Under the pieces are notes generated by a model, which saw only the letters and a program-made list of their open reading frames with translations, was not told the DNA's origin and made no database searches. Shown here piece after piece: positions 42,342 to 52,731 of a stretch of DNA of 64,000 nt. The stretch is from contig CM057458.1 of the NCBI GenBank assembly GCA_016271365.2, forward strand, positions 195,148,501-195,212,500, given 5' to 3'. Both the position numbers and the translations under genes were made by a program. The DNA comes from Neoceratodus forsteri (Eukaryota > Chordata > Ceratodontiformes > Ceratodontidae). Position 1 is the first letter of the stretch; every line of letters starts with the position of its first letter.

Positions 42342-43404
42342 CCCAGGACTTTTCAACTTAAGTGTCTAGCACCAGGTCCTTGTATGAATGTTGGGTCAGG
42401 AGAAAATTTGTGGTCCCTTGGAACTGCATACAGCATTTCTGTCCTCTTGTCCAGTGCTGAATCCTGCGAGGGTTCTTTCCAGACCGTTTAAATCAGTGTA
42501 AGGAAAGAACCTATGACTGTCCAGTGGAGGTCTTGTCCAGTATGGCCAGGAACTGAAATTCACCTTCAGATTTTGAGTCCTAAAGGATGATGTCCCAACT
42601 CCTTGGTCATTTTCCTTACACGGGACTGACTTAAGTCTTTGAATGATATTTATGAGGTACCCACTATATTATCCACCCAGAAACATAAGGGGGTAGTGTT
42701 CAAAGTACTCTCATCAGAGAGGTTATCTGGCTCAGACCTCCACTTATTGGGGTCACCAGGTATTCAAGGAGCTTAGTTTTAGTCAAACTTGGTAGGAATA
42801 AAGAGCCCTATCAGATAGGCTGTTATGCAGGGGTGGGGCACTTGTACTAGGCTGACTGGATGCCCTGAACCATTAATTAGGAGGGTAGAGCCCAGTAGAA
42901 ACAACTCCAGGGTTAGGTCACAATTCTGCTTCCTTCCCATGGCCAGCCACATAAGGGGGGGGGGGAATAAAAACCGGAGTCTTCTCTGCACCTAACGTGA
43001 AATGAGGTTGCTAAATTTGGTTTTCAAATAATAGTCTGAAGGGTCGCATCTATCATCTCATTATTTGCAATCTATACAGCAAGAGCCTCTCCAATTATGT
43101 TACCAGAAATTATAATGTCGGAAAGTTAAAGGTCCCTAAGAGCTTTTCTAGATTTGGTGAACAGGGCATATGTTTTCATGCTCCAGACACTGGAAGAAGT
43201 TAAGTATTGCTGTGATGTATGTCCTTGTTAACTGTTCAAAGTGAAGAATCATTTAAGATACATTTGTAATTGTTTTTAAATATTGCTCGCAAGTTATATG
43301 CTGTATGCTAATGTTAAATGTACTGTAACTGTATGAGTGGTACAGCGGTATACTTAAATATAGTCTTTGGCCTGAGTATGCATCTCCTGTTAAAAAATCA
43401 ATTT
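42342..43404. other. Unassigned sequence interrupting the satellite
   Basis: No gene or identified repeat. It separates the left satellite block from the SINE at 43405. A G run lies at 42956-42965. Confidence 0.4.
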
Positions 43405-44188
43405 CATGGCCGAGCCAGCTAGTGAAGCAGTAGAGCTACCACTTGCCATGCAGATGACCCAGGTTGTGCCTCGAGTCTGGGATGTCTGTTGCCAAACGCG
43501 GAGGCAGGGTTCGGGTGTCTACTGGATGCCTCCTGCCTTGGGGGAGGAAGGGTACCTCCTGCTGCTGCACAGCATGCATCCTGGTGGCCCAGGGGTGGGG
43601 CATGTCATGTGGGAAGGAACAAGTGTTCCCTTTGGAGCGGCTTTACATTGGCATGCACCCACTCGCCTGGTGAGTGATGCGGAGACGTCCTTCCGACAGC
43701 CCTGATAGATTCTGTGCCTGGTCACATCTCTGGACAATGCCCTGTGGAGGGATAAGAGAGGGCTTAGCAGGAGAAAAATACCCCAGCAGCACCAGGCAGA
43801 TGAAGCTGCCCCCCCAATACCACAGTTGGTCCTTCCAGCTCCTCCTCCCAGGCCTCCACCGTCAAGTAAAGTATCTTCCTCCCAGCAGCACCAGGCAGAT
43901 GAAGCTGCCCCTCATGCCACAGTTGGGGTCCTTCCAGCTTCCTGTGCCTTGACCATCAAGTAAAGTTTCTTCCTCCTAGCTTGGGGAAATGGGAGTCCCA
44001 CCTGTAGGGGACAAGCTGTAGGTTACAGTCAGGAGTGTTCCAAGAGGTTGTCGAGCAGAAGCTCGTGACGGGTTGGAATACCGAATTACTCCTGTTGCGA
44101 GCAGAAGGGCTTGGTTGGTGAAGAGAGGACCTGGCAGCTGGCAAGGAGAAATGAGGGCCAAAAATGAAAAGGGGAAAAAAAAAACATT
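43405..44188 (+). mobile_element. Long tRNA-derived SINE, family A copy 4, with internal duplication
   Basis: Head ATGGCCGAGCCAGCTAGTG and GACCCAGGTTGTGCCTCGAG (A/B-box region), then GGGTTCGGGTGTCTACTGGA and CTGCCTTGGGGGAGG of the family body, ending in an A tail at 44174-44184. A 99-bp segment starting CCCAGCAGCACCAGGCAGAT is tandemly duplicated at 43782-43880 and 43881-43980, which makes this copy longer than the others. Confidence 0.6.
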
Positions 44189-44229
44189 TCATACTACAGT
44201 ACTACTAAAAATGTTTACTCAACTTGATG

Positions 44230-47200
44230 ATCGAGGTTCCTTGGCAAGCTTTTAAACTAGCCAAGTGGGGAGGTGCTGATAAAAGGCAGGAAATGTCAAG
44301 CCTCCCCCCACAAAACATGGCAGGTAGTAAGGTAAACACTGAGATACAGAGCTCAACACAGGGCAGGACAGGGATAAATGGAAAAATAGACAAGGGCAAT
44401 AAGAGCAGGGATAGGGGAAAAGGATAAAGCCAACATTAAATGGAGGGCAATGAGTACCAATGCCCATAGTCTGGGAAACAAGCTTCCTGAGCTAGTATCC
44501 CTGATGGAAGATGAATAATTGGATATTGTGACAGTCACGGAAACATGGTACACAGAGAACCATGACTGGGATGTCAACATACCAGGGTACACAATCTACA
44601 GAAGGGACAGGAAAGGTAAAAGAGGAGGTGGAGTAGCTCTGTACATAAGGGAAGGGATCAAAGCTACAGAACTAAAAAGTAAAGGGGGAGGACAAGAGGC
44701 ACTCTGAGTCACCTTGGAGACAGGGAATGGCATCACAATCCGCACAGGGGTTGTATACAGCCCCCCATCTCAAGGGGAGGAAATGGACAAGAAAATGATA
44801 GAGGACATTCTCAAAATGGCTGAAAAAGGGGAGATACTGTTGATGGGCAACCTGAATATGCCAGATGTTAACTGGATGACATGTCCTGCAGCCACATCCA
44901 AGAGCAGGATCATTCTCGATGCCCTGCAGGGGGCAGGCCTTAGACAGCTAGTGTTGGAACCCACTCGGGAGGGAGCAATACTAGACCTGGTACTCTCAAA
45001 TGGAGAGAGGATCACAAATTTAGAAGTCAGTAGATATCTGGGAACAAGCGACCACTGCACAGTGTACTTCACAATGAGCACAGCCATGGAGATAAGCCAT
45101 ATAAAAACAAGGATACTGGACTTTAGAAGGGATGACTTTGGCAAAATGGGTGAATACCTGAAGAATGCACTAGCAAATGGCCAAAAAGGAGGGGTGGAAG
45201 AACAATGGAGAAAAATCAAAACTGCCATCACAGAGGCAATAAGCCTTTGTGTGAAACAAATAAAGAAAACAAAGCGGAGTAAAAAAACACTATGGTTCTC
45301 AAAAGAGGTGGCAGGGAAGGTTAAGAAGAAAAAGGCTGCATTCAAAAAGTATAAGGAATCGAATCACAGAAGGAGCATGACAGGGAACTGTACCAATTAA
45401 AGCAGAAAGAAGTGGGGAAGGCAGTCAGAATAGCAAAGGCCCCAACCGAGGAAAAAATAGCCAGCTCAGTTAAGAAGGGGGATAAAACCTTTTATAGGTA
45501 CATTAGGGAGCATAGAAAGGTTAAGGGAGGGATAGTGAAGATTAATAAAGGAGAGGGGAGGGGGCAGAGGGAGACAGTGAAAAGGCAGAGATACTGAATG
45601 AATACTTTTGCTCAGTATTCACAAAAGAAGATGAGGAGGAGTTACCTAAACCAGACAATAGAAGCACTTTGGGTAGGGGGTTGACACCAGTCCCATTCAC
45701 AGAAGAAAGAGTCCTGAAAGAACTCCTAAAACTCAAGATGGACAAAGCAATGGGACCTGATGGGATTCACCCCAGAATCCTAAAAGAACTAAGGGAGGAC
45801 CTAGTGACACCACTGACCATGCTTTTTAACAAATCGTGGCAGGATGGGGTGGTACCTGAGGACTGGAGGAGGGCAGATGTGATTCCTCTTCACAAAAGTG
45901 TGAGCAAGGCAGAAGCAAGAAACTACAGACCTGTAAGTTTAACCTCAGTGGTACGAAAAATGGTGGAATCACTTCTGAAAGAAATAATTGTTGAGTATCT
46001 AGAGGCCAGCGGGGTACAGAACCCAAAGCAGCATGGATTTACAGCAGGAAGGTCATGTCAGACGAATCTAATAAATTTATTTGACTGGGTGACCAAAGTA
46101 ATAGACCAGGGAGGAGCTGTGGATATGGCCTACCTAGACTTTAACAAGGCATTTGACAAAGTCCCGCACAAAAGATTAATAATCAAGTTAGCCAGCTTGG
46201 GAGTGGGTCCCAAGGTGGTAGCCTGGGTAGCAAACTGGCTGCACAGCAGGACACAGAAGGTAATAGTGAATGGAACACATTCCGAAGAAAGTGGGTTACT
46301 AGTGGAGTACCTCAGGGCTCAGTACTGTCCAGTCCTTTAACATCTTTATAGGTGACATTGCAGAGGGTCTGGAGGGAAAGGTATGCCTCTTTGCAGATGA
46401 TACAAAGATTTGTAACAGAGTTGATACACAAGACGGGGTAGAAAAGATGAGAAGGGACTTGGCAAGGTTGGATGAATGGTCAGACATATGGCAACTTAGA
46501 TTCAACGCAAAGAAGTGCAAAGTAATGCACCTGGGAAACAGAAAACCAGGAAAATAGTACACAATAGCAGGGGAGGTACTAACAACAACAAAAATGGAAA
46601 GGGACCTGGGGGTAGTCATATCAGATGACCTTAAGGTGGGTAAGCAATGTGAAAAGTCGGTAAGGAGAGCCAGGGGGATACTGGGATGCATAGGAAGGGG
46701 CATCACAAGTAGAAAAAGGGAAGTGGTTATCCCTCTATACAGACAGTTGGTGAGACCCCATCTGGAGTACTGTGTGCAGTTTTGGAGACCTCATCTACGC
46801 AAGGACATAGACAGGATGGAAGCAGTCCAGAGGAGGGCAACTAAAATGGTGCAGGGTCTGCAGCAGAAACCATATGAAGAGAGACTGAGAGAGCTTAATA
46901 TGTATACTCTTGATGAAAGGAGGCACGGGGGGACATAAGAGAAACTTTAAGGTATCTCAAGGGAATCAACAAAGTCCAGGAGGGTAGCATCTTTCAGAAA
47001 AAGAGATGTGTAAGAACAAGGGGGCACAATTTAAAGATGGGGGGGGATGGCTCAGGGGTAATGTGAGGAATTTTCTTTTCACGGAGAGAGTGGTGGATAC
47101 ATGGAACTGCCTTCCTGAGGAGGTCGTTGGGTCAAAAACAGTGGGCGAATTCAAACATGCATGGGACAGACATAAGGCAGTTATAGTAGGGGGTTGCAGG

Positions 47201-47311
47201 AAGTAGGCTGTTGGTTAACTGGAATCTGCAGCTTGTCCAGTAGGTAGGGAAATGGGCAGACTGGGTGGGCCAAGTGGTCCTTATCTGCCATCAAAGTCCA
47301 TGTTTCTATGC
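44230..47311 (+). mobile_element. CR1 LINE, nearly full-length ORF2 and 3' terminus
   Basis: The left end (TTTTAAACTAGCCAAGTGGG) corresponds to the ORF1/ORF2 junction seen at 17000. ORF2 runs 44450-47206 and the 3' UTR ends GGGTGGGCCAAGTGGTCCTT, ATCTGCCATCAAAGTCCATG and TTTCTATG at 47311, after which the 26-bp satellite resumes immediately. It is the best preserved CR1 in the window. Confidence 0.85.
44450..47206 (+). pseudogene. CR1 ORF2 (endonuclease-reverse transcriptase), broken
   Basis: Starts MSTNAHSLGNKLPELVSLME, then a stop at 44515. Endonuclease: DIVTVTETWYTENHDW, IPGYTIYRRDRKGKRGGGVA, LLMGNLNMPDVNW (consensus GDFN changed to GNLN), GTSDHCTVYF. Connector: KTLWFSKEVAGKVKKKKAAF and HRKVKGGIVKI. 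RT: DKAMGPDGIHPRILKELRED, MAYLDFNKAFDKVPHKRL, CLFADDTKICN (FADD intact at 46390-46401), RDLGVVISDDLKVGKQCEK, RMEAVQRRATKMVQG. C-terminus: FTERVVDTWNCLPEEVVGSK. Stops at 44515 and 44706 and frameshifts near 45380, 45590, 46310 and 46930 kill it. Length about 919 codons matches a full ORF2. Confidence 0.85.
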
Positions 47312-48330
47312 ACAGTTTAGGAATGCAGTGATGACACATAATTTCAGAATGCAGCTGTGACGCACAGGTTCAGAATGCAACCATGACACACAATTTTGGA
47401 ATGTGTCGGTGATACACAATTTCAGAATGTGGCAGTGACGTACAATTTTGGAATGTGGCAGGGATGTACAATTTTGAAATATAGCGGTGACACATAGTTT
47501 TAGAAGTGGCAGTGATGCATCTTTTCAGAATGTGATGGTGATGCATAATTTCAGAATGTGGTGACACAATTTTGGAATGAGGTGGCGAAACACAGGTTAG
47601 GAATACGGCGGTGATGCACAGTTTTGGAATGTGGTGGTGACACACAAGTTCAGAATATAGCAGTGATGCACACTTTTGGAATGTGGCAGTGATGCACAAT
47701 TTTGGAATGTGGCAGTGACATACAATTCAGAATGTGGCAGTGATGCACAGTTTCAGAATGTGGCGGTGACGCATAATTTTGAAATGTGGCAATGACGCAC
47801 AATTTTGGAATGTGTCGATGACACACAATTTTGGAATGTAGTGGTGTCATACAATTTCAAAATGTGGTGATGATGCACATTTTTGGAATCTAGCAGTGAC
47901 ACACAGTTTTGGAATGTGGTGGTGATGCATATTTTCGGAATGTGGTGGTGACACTCAGTTTCGAAATGTGGCAGTGATGCTCAAATTCAAAATGTGGTAG
48001 TGATGCATAATTTCAGAATGTGGCATGAAGCACAATTTGAGAAGGTGGCAGTGAGAATTTTGGAATGTGGCATTGAAACACAACTTGGCAGGGATGTGCA
48101 GTTATGGAATTTGGCAGGGATGTACCATTCAGAATGTGGCAGGGATGTGTAATTTGTGAATGGGGAAGGGATGTGTAATTTCAGAATGTAACAGGGATGC
48201 ATAACTTTAGAATGTCGCTGGAACACATAATGTTGCAATGTAGAGGGGATGTGATGCACACTTTTGAAATATGGTGGATGTATACAATTCTGGAATGTGG
48301 CAGGGACAAGCAATTTCAGAATAAATGGTG
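47312..48330 (+). repeat. 26-bp satellite, right block (about 39 units)
   Basis: Same unit and strand as 41568-42341 (GCAGTGATGCACAATTTTGG, AATGTGGCAGTGACATACAA and so on). Divergence rises from about 48000 onward, with shortened and partly deleted units. Spurious ORFs on the minus strand read HIPKLCI and similar in rotation. Confidence 0.95.
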
Positions 48331-48560
48331 CATCCTCTCACATTCTGACACCTTGCATCTCCACTATATTCCGAAACTGCCAGTCCCCACCAAATTCCTC
48401 GATGTGTGTCCCTGTTGCATTCCGAGACTGATTGTCCCACTACATTTTGAGATGGCACATCCCTGTCCAATTCTGAGATTGCATGTCCCCCCAACATTTT
48501 GAAACTGTGCACCACCTTGACATTCTATGCCTTGTTTCAGTGCTGCATTCCAAAACTACC
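48331..48560 (-). repeat. 26-bp satellite, inverted block (about 8 units)
   Basis: From about 48331 the units are in the opposite orientation: CACATTCTGACACC, TATTCCGAAACTGCCAGTCC, GCATTCCGAGACTGATTGTC, ACATTTTGAGATGGCACATC, CAACATTTTGAAACTGTGC. This is the reverse complement of the GCACAATTTCAGAATG phase. The junction is therefore a head-to-head inversion of the array. Confidence 0.85.
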
Positions 48561-48589
48561 TTTTTATTCCCAACTGTATTTGTTCTCCT

Positions 48590-49078
48590 TGTGGCAGGTC
48601 ACCCTCATCATCCGCCAACCCTATTGGTCTTGGGGTCCTTCGGGGTCTTGAGGCACTATGCACACCTCAGCAGATCCCCTGAGCCGGTCCAGAGGCTTCA
48701 TCCTTGGTGGCCCCCACAGTTTCCTCCACTAACTGCCCAAGAAGCTACACGCAAGACTCCAGAAGTGGTAACGCATGTGCGTGGAGGTGCACATGCGCAC
48801 CACAGCTCCAGTGCCAGTCTCATCGACCCTCCCTTGGCCTAGCACTGGCAGCCCTTAGGAGTGACACCACCACTCTGGCCTCCACCAGGGGGCAGCCAAG
48901 CTCAGAGGACACCTCTTGCACCCTCCCAAGGCAGAGGGAAGCCAGCCAGCAGCCACTCACATCCTCTCCCCCCACCATTGGCCTCCGACTACCCAGGCTC
49001 ATTCCAGAACCCGAGTGCCAGCGTTGCACGAGGTGTGGTGTCCAGTACCTCAACCCTCTGTGCCACTGGGCTGGCCTC
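48590..49078 (-). mobile_element. Long tRNA-derived SINE, family A copy 5
   Basis: Reading from 49078: GCCCAGTGGCACAGAGGG, TTGAGGTACTGGACACCACA, CCTCGTGCAACGCTGGCA, CTCGGGTTCTGGAATGAGCC, matching the head of the copy at 22572 (GAGGCACTGGACACCACACC, CGTGCCACGTTGGCGACCC). It borders the inverted satellite block. The tail is not clear. Confidence 0.55.
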
Positions 49079-49192
49079 AAAATCACTTTCTGACATGTTC
49101 TGAAGTACAATGCCATGCATCTGAACATTCTGGAAATGCAAGCACTGCAGCCAACTCTATATATTTTTTTCTTTAAAAGGATTACTATAGCT

Positions 49193-49420
49193 ACAGTTTC
49201 TTATACTTTGGAGAAGCAGGTCCTATAAGGCTGCTGACAGGGAGGACTAGAGTTACAGGAGGTGACATCATCAGTAGCTCTTCACTGAAACTGGCTTTTT
49301 TGAATAGGTAGTGAAGTCAGGGTTATAAAATAGCTCATAACTTTAAAACGGAGTAACACATAAACCTAATTTTTGGTATGAGATTTATTGGGGGTATGCT
49401 GATTCTAATTCTGTAATGTA
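49193..49420 (-). repeat. Dispersed non-coding repeat, copy 2
   Basis: Reverse complement of 35428-35652: GTGACATCATCAGTAGCTCT, TCACTGAAACTGGCTTTTTT, GTTATAAAATAGCTCATAAC, GTATGCTGATTCTAATTCTG. Copies differ by substitutions and short indels, so they are old. Confidence 0.7.
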
Positions 49421-51178
49421 GCACTTTTGGCAGAAGTTCCTCTTTAAAGCCTCCTGGCACAGATCTGACTCACCTTCCAGGACTAGAGGTGACAAACAAT
49501 CTCTCGGGCAGTTCCAAAGCTTCAGATTCAAACCACAAAACAACTTTTTCTCTTAAAACTGGATTTCCCAGATTAAGGGAATTTTCTGCAGACATCTCTG
49601 GAATCGGCTTGCCTGATCCAGTAAACCTTCAGACGTTTGGACAGGATACAGTTCACCCTTCTTACAAGCTGAGGGCTTCTCTCAATGCTGCATAGTTTTA
49701 GTTGCCAGTGCTCTTCCGACACACGCTCTGGCTCTCCAGGTGATAGAGAGCTTTAGGCAAGTCTCCTAGAGTTGGGCTGTGGAAACCTTAGACAGACTTC
49801 CAAACTTTCTCCTCCGACACAGTCTAAGCCCTCCTCACTAACTAAGGGTTTCATAACTGCCCTGAGCTGAATCTGTCCCAGGATTGAGAGGATCAGCTGC
49901 AGCATACAACTTGTCCACATGTTGTCAGTTAGCCAAAATTATTATGTATAAGGTCCAGAAGACACCTGATTGGATGCTTGTTTGGTCACCAAGAATACAG
50001 TCCTCACCCCCTTCCCAGGATCCAAAGCAGCAGTCCTTTTGGCTCCTTGGACTCTGATTAGTGGAGGTAGGGATCAGAGGTGACAAATATTTCTGCAAAC
50101 AGTTCATACATAGTCCCAACTTTTAGCTGGTTTTACAGGCAAATAGTAGGGTTTTAACTTTAACTGCCCCCACAGTCCATTAGCTCTCCCTCTCCCTGGT
50201 GTCATGTGGCAGAGTGAAGCAATGCAGAGACTGCTCCTACCTGTCACTAGCACTGTTGCGCTGTCCCCCTAGGCAGCAGGCAGGACTTCATTCACCCATA
50301 GCAGCCTTGGCTGCTCTCATAGAAATGGTGCCCCTCCACAGCAATAGTGTTTAAGAGTGTGATTTCAAAACTTTAATTCTATCCTCATTATGTGCCTCTG
50401 GACCCCCGTTACTATTTTTTATGTCCACAGGAGCTGGAGCGCCAAAGAGGGACTGATCAGGAGCTGCCTGGGTGGCTTTTATGTTGAGCACCGCAGTGCT
50501 CCAACATTCGAGCAGGCTTCCTGTGTGAACGCTCATACACTGTACTGTGTGGCATTCAGCAAACTGCCAGATGGCAGTTTCTCTCTCATTTGCTCCTCCA
50601 GTTCCCACAGGATTTGTTAGCACAACTGAGCCAGTAGGAGCATCTAGGTGCCTCAGGCAGGACCAGGACTGGCGGTCGGGAGGCAACTTTAGGTAAGCCC
50701 CACCTATGGGGGGGATTACTTGTAAATGAGATTTCCTTTATCTCTTCATGCTTGCCTGCTAAAACAAACTCAAAAAATAAATAAGAACAACCAAGAAAAG
50801 CAAATTTAACTGGTACAGTATGCTAACATTTTTGCTGAACTACTGCTTTGAAGAGCAACTTTCTCAGGTTGCCACACAAATAAGAGGAAGTTCCCTTACC
50901 TCCATACGAGCTCCTCTGAGGTAGCAGCCAGAGCCCTTGAGAGGCTGGGGGAGCAGGGAATAATTCCCAGGGCCTGGCATCAAGAGGGGCACAGGCTGCC
51001 CAGCATACTGTATGCAGGGAAGGGGCCTCAAGCTGGTAGGGGCCCCAGAGTCTGAACTTTCCCCGGGGCCCAGAATTCCTCTCAAGGGGCCTGGTGGCAT
51101 ATTTTTTCACACCCCCGAAGGATGGGATCGTAAACTGCCCCAAGGGGCTAATCATACTATCCCTGTCCATGTTTCATT
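49421..51178. other. Unassigned sequence
   Basis: No gene or element recognised. AGAGGTGACAAACAATCTCT (49484) and AGAGGTGACAAATATTTCTG (50077) share a short prefix, with no longer match that I can see. ORFs are below 120 codons, overlapping on both strands and without motifs. Confidence 0.35.
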
Positions 51179-51426
51179 ACATATGTATTGGGAGAGTGCA
51201 GGAGCACACCCCGTTCAGTTGTATGAAGTGGGATTTGCAAACAGTTTTCAGTCATTTAAGTGGCCATTTGGAAAATCAGAGCCAGGTTTCAGCTAACAAC
51301 AGCCTTTCTACTTGAACTCCAGCTCCAATTTTATCAAATAGCCACTGAAATGGATGAAAACTCTTTGCAAATCCCACTCCATATACTTGAATGGAGTGTG
51401 CCCCCATATTCTCCCTACACATAGGT
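51179..51426. repeat. Fold-back palindrome, about 110-bp arms
   Basis: Left arm 51179-51291 (ACATATGTATTGGGAGAGTG, CAGGAGCACACCCCGTTCAG, GTGGGATTTGCAAACAGTTT) and right arm 51313-51426 (GAAAACTCTTTGCAAATCCC, TTGAATGGAGTGTGCCCCCA, CTCCCTACACATAGGT) are reverse complements at roughly 80 percent identity with a 21-bp loop. It is the largest clean palindrome in the window. Confidence 0.85.
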
Positions 51427-52390
51427 AGAAAATGGGGGTTGGCCAGCAAATGGGAAGTGCAAAGTGATAATGCAGCTAGCTCCTTGGAAGCAATTTACGA
51501 TTCCTTCACTTTAGGGGTAGGAAAAAAATATGCTACTACCAAAGAGGAGCATTTGTTTTTGGTTCTCAAAAATAACAGGAAAGGGTCTCTTTTAAGTATT
51601 ATCTTACTGTTTTCTTTAAGTCTGTACTGGCATTAACTTTCTGGAATTTTTTTTGTGTGTGCGTGTAGTCATTTTAACTGTATTTATTAGGCTGTAATTA
51701 CAGCTCAGTTTGATAAGTTGTTAAACTAAACGGCAATTTATATCTGTTTTTTTTTCACTGTCTTCTACTCCCTTGTTCTCTATACCTCTCTCTCCCAGAG
51801 TAACCCCTGGCCACCCCCCCACCCCCGCCTGGCTTCTCTGAGCCATCCCCTTTCTGTTTATTACCCTCCTTTTGTCACTTAATTTGATCCTGCTGTCTTC
51901 CTGTAGCCACTCAGTGACTGACCTTCCCTCCAAGTGCCTTTTTAATTTCATCCCTGTTTCTCCCCTCTCTCATTTCTTCCTAGGAGGCATCCCATGGCCT
52001 GGGCACCCAGCCTGCCAAGGAACAGCACCCTGTATCTCCAGCTCTGCAGGTACGAACTTCCTAGCAGCTTGCACCACTCTCTCTCCCCATTGTTACCTCC
52101 AGCTCCTGATAAGATGGAGCTGGCGAGTCCACACTCCCAATTGGCTCCTTACTGAACTTTGCTGTACGCCTCCTAGCCAGAGTTCTAACTGGTGGGTGCA
52201 CATTTTTCAAACCTCGTGTAACCCTCTGTGTTTTTTTTTTTTGTTTGTTTTTTTGTGTAGTCATTTTAACTGCATTTATTAGACTGTTTAATGCAAGTAA
52301 TTACAGCTAAGTTTGGTAAGTATCCATTTTCCCATTAGCAAGTTATACTCTACAGCCACTAGAGGGACATAATCTTTATCTAAGTGATCT
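51427..52390. repeat. Region with a 70-90-bp direct repeat at 51648 and 52231
   Basis: GTGTAGTCATTTTAACTGTA, TTTATTAG, CTGTAATTACAGCTCAGTTT (51663-51711) recurs as GTGTAGTCATTTTAACTGCA, TTTATTAG, AATTACAGCTAAGTTT (52254-52314). Both copies begin with a T run. The 510 bp between them encodes nothing certain. This could be an insertion flanked by a duplicated segment. Confidence 0.7.
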
Positions 52391-52731
52391 CTGGCTGTTG
52401 TTCATATAAATACTTTTCTAAACTACAGCTCCCACCTCCATCTGACCAGCCCCCTCCTCTGCACCCCGCTTACAAATTCTTCACCTTCCTAGATCAATTT
52501 ATTCACTAATTTCTGTGCCTTATGAACAATGCATCTCCTACTGTCCTCTCTCCCCCTTGTTCTGCTCATATCCCTCTCTTTACCACCTCCACTTGCTCTC
52601 TAATCACTTATTCCTAATAACTCTTCCAACCCCAACAGTTACTATCTCCAGTCCCCTACCCACATCCATGCTATCACTTCCTCCCTGCCATTTGAATATG
52701 GTCTCACTCTATCACTATTCCTCATGAGACT

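Noticed and set aside
47370..48515. Several 65-110-codon ORFs on both strands with HIPKLCI / FQNC-type repeats
   Set aside because: They are translations of the 26-bp satellite. The unit is not a multiple of three, so the frames cycle through the same three peptides.
41568..48560. CRISPR-like array
   Set aside because: The repeats are contiguous 26-bp units without unique spacers, in a vertebrate genome.
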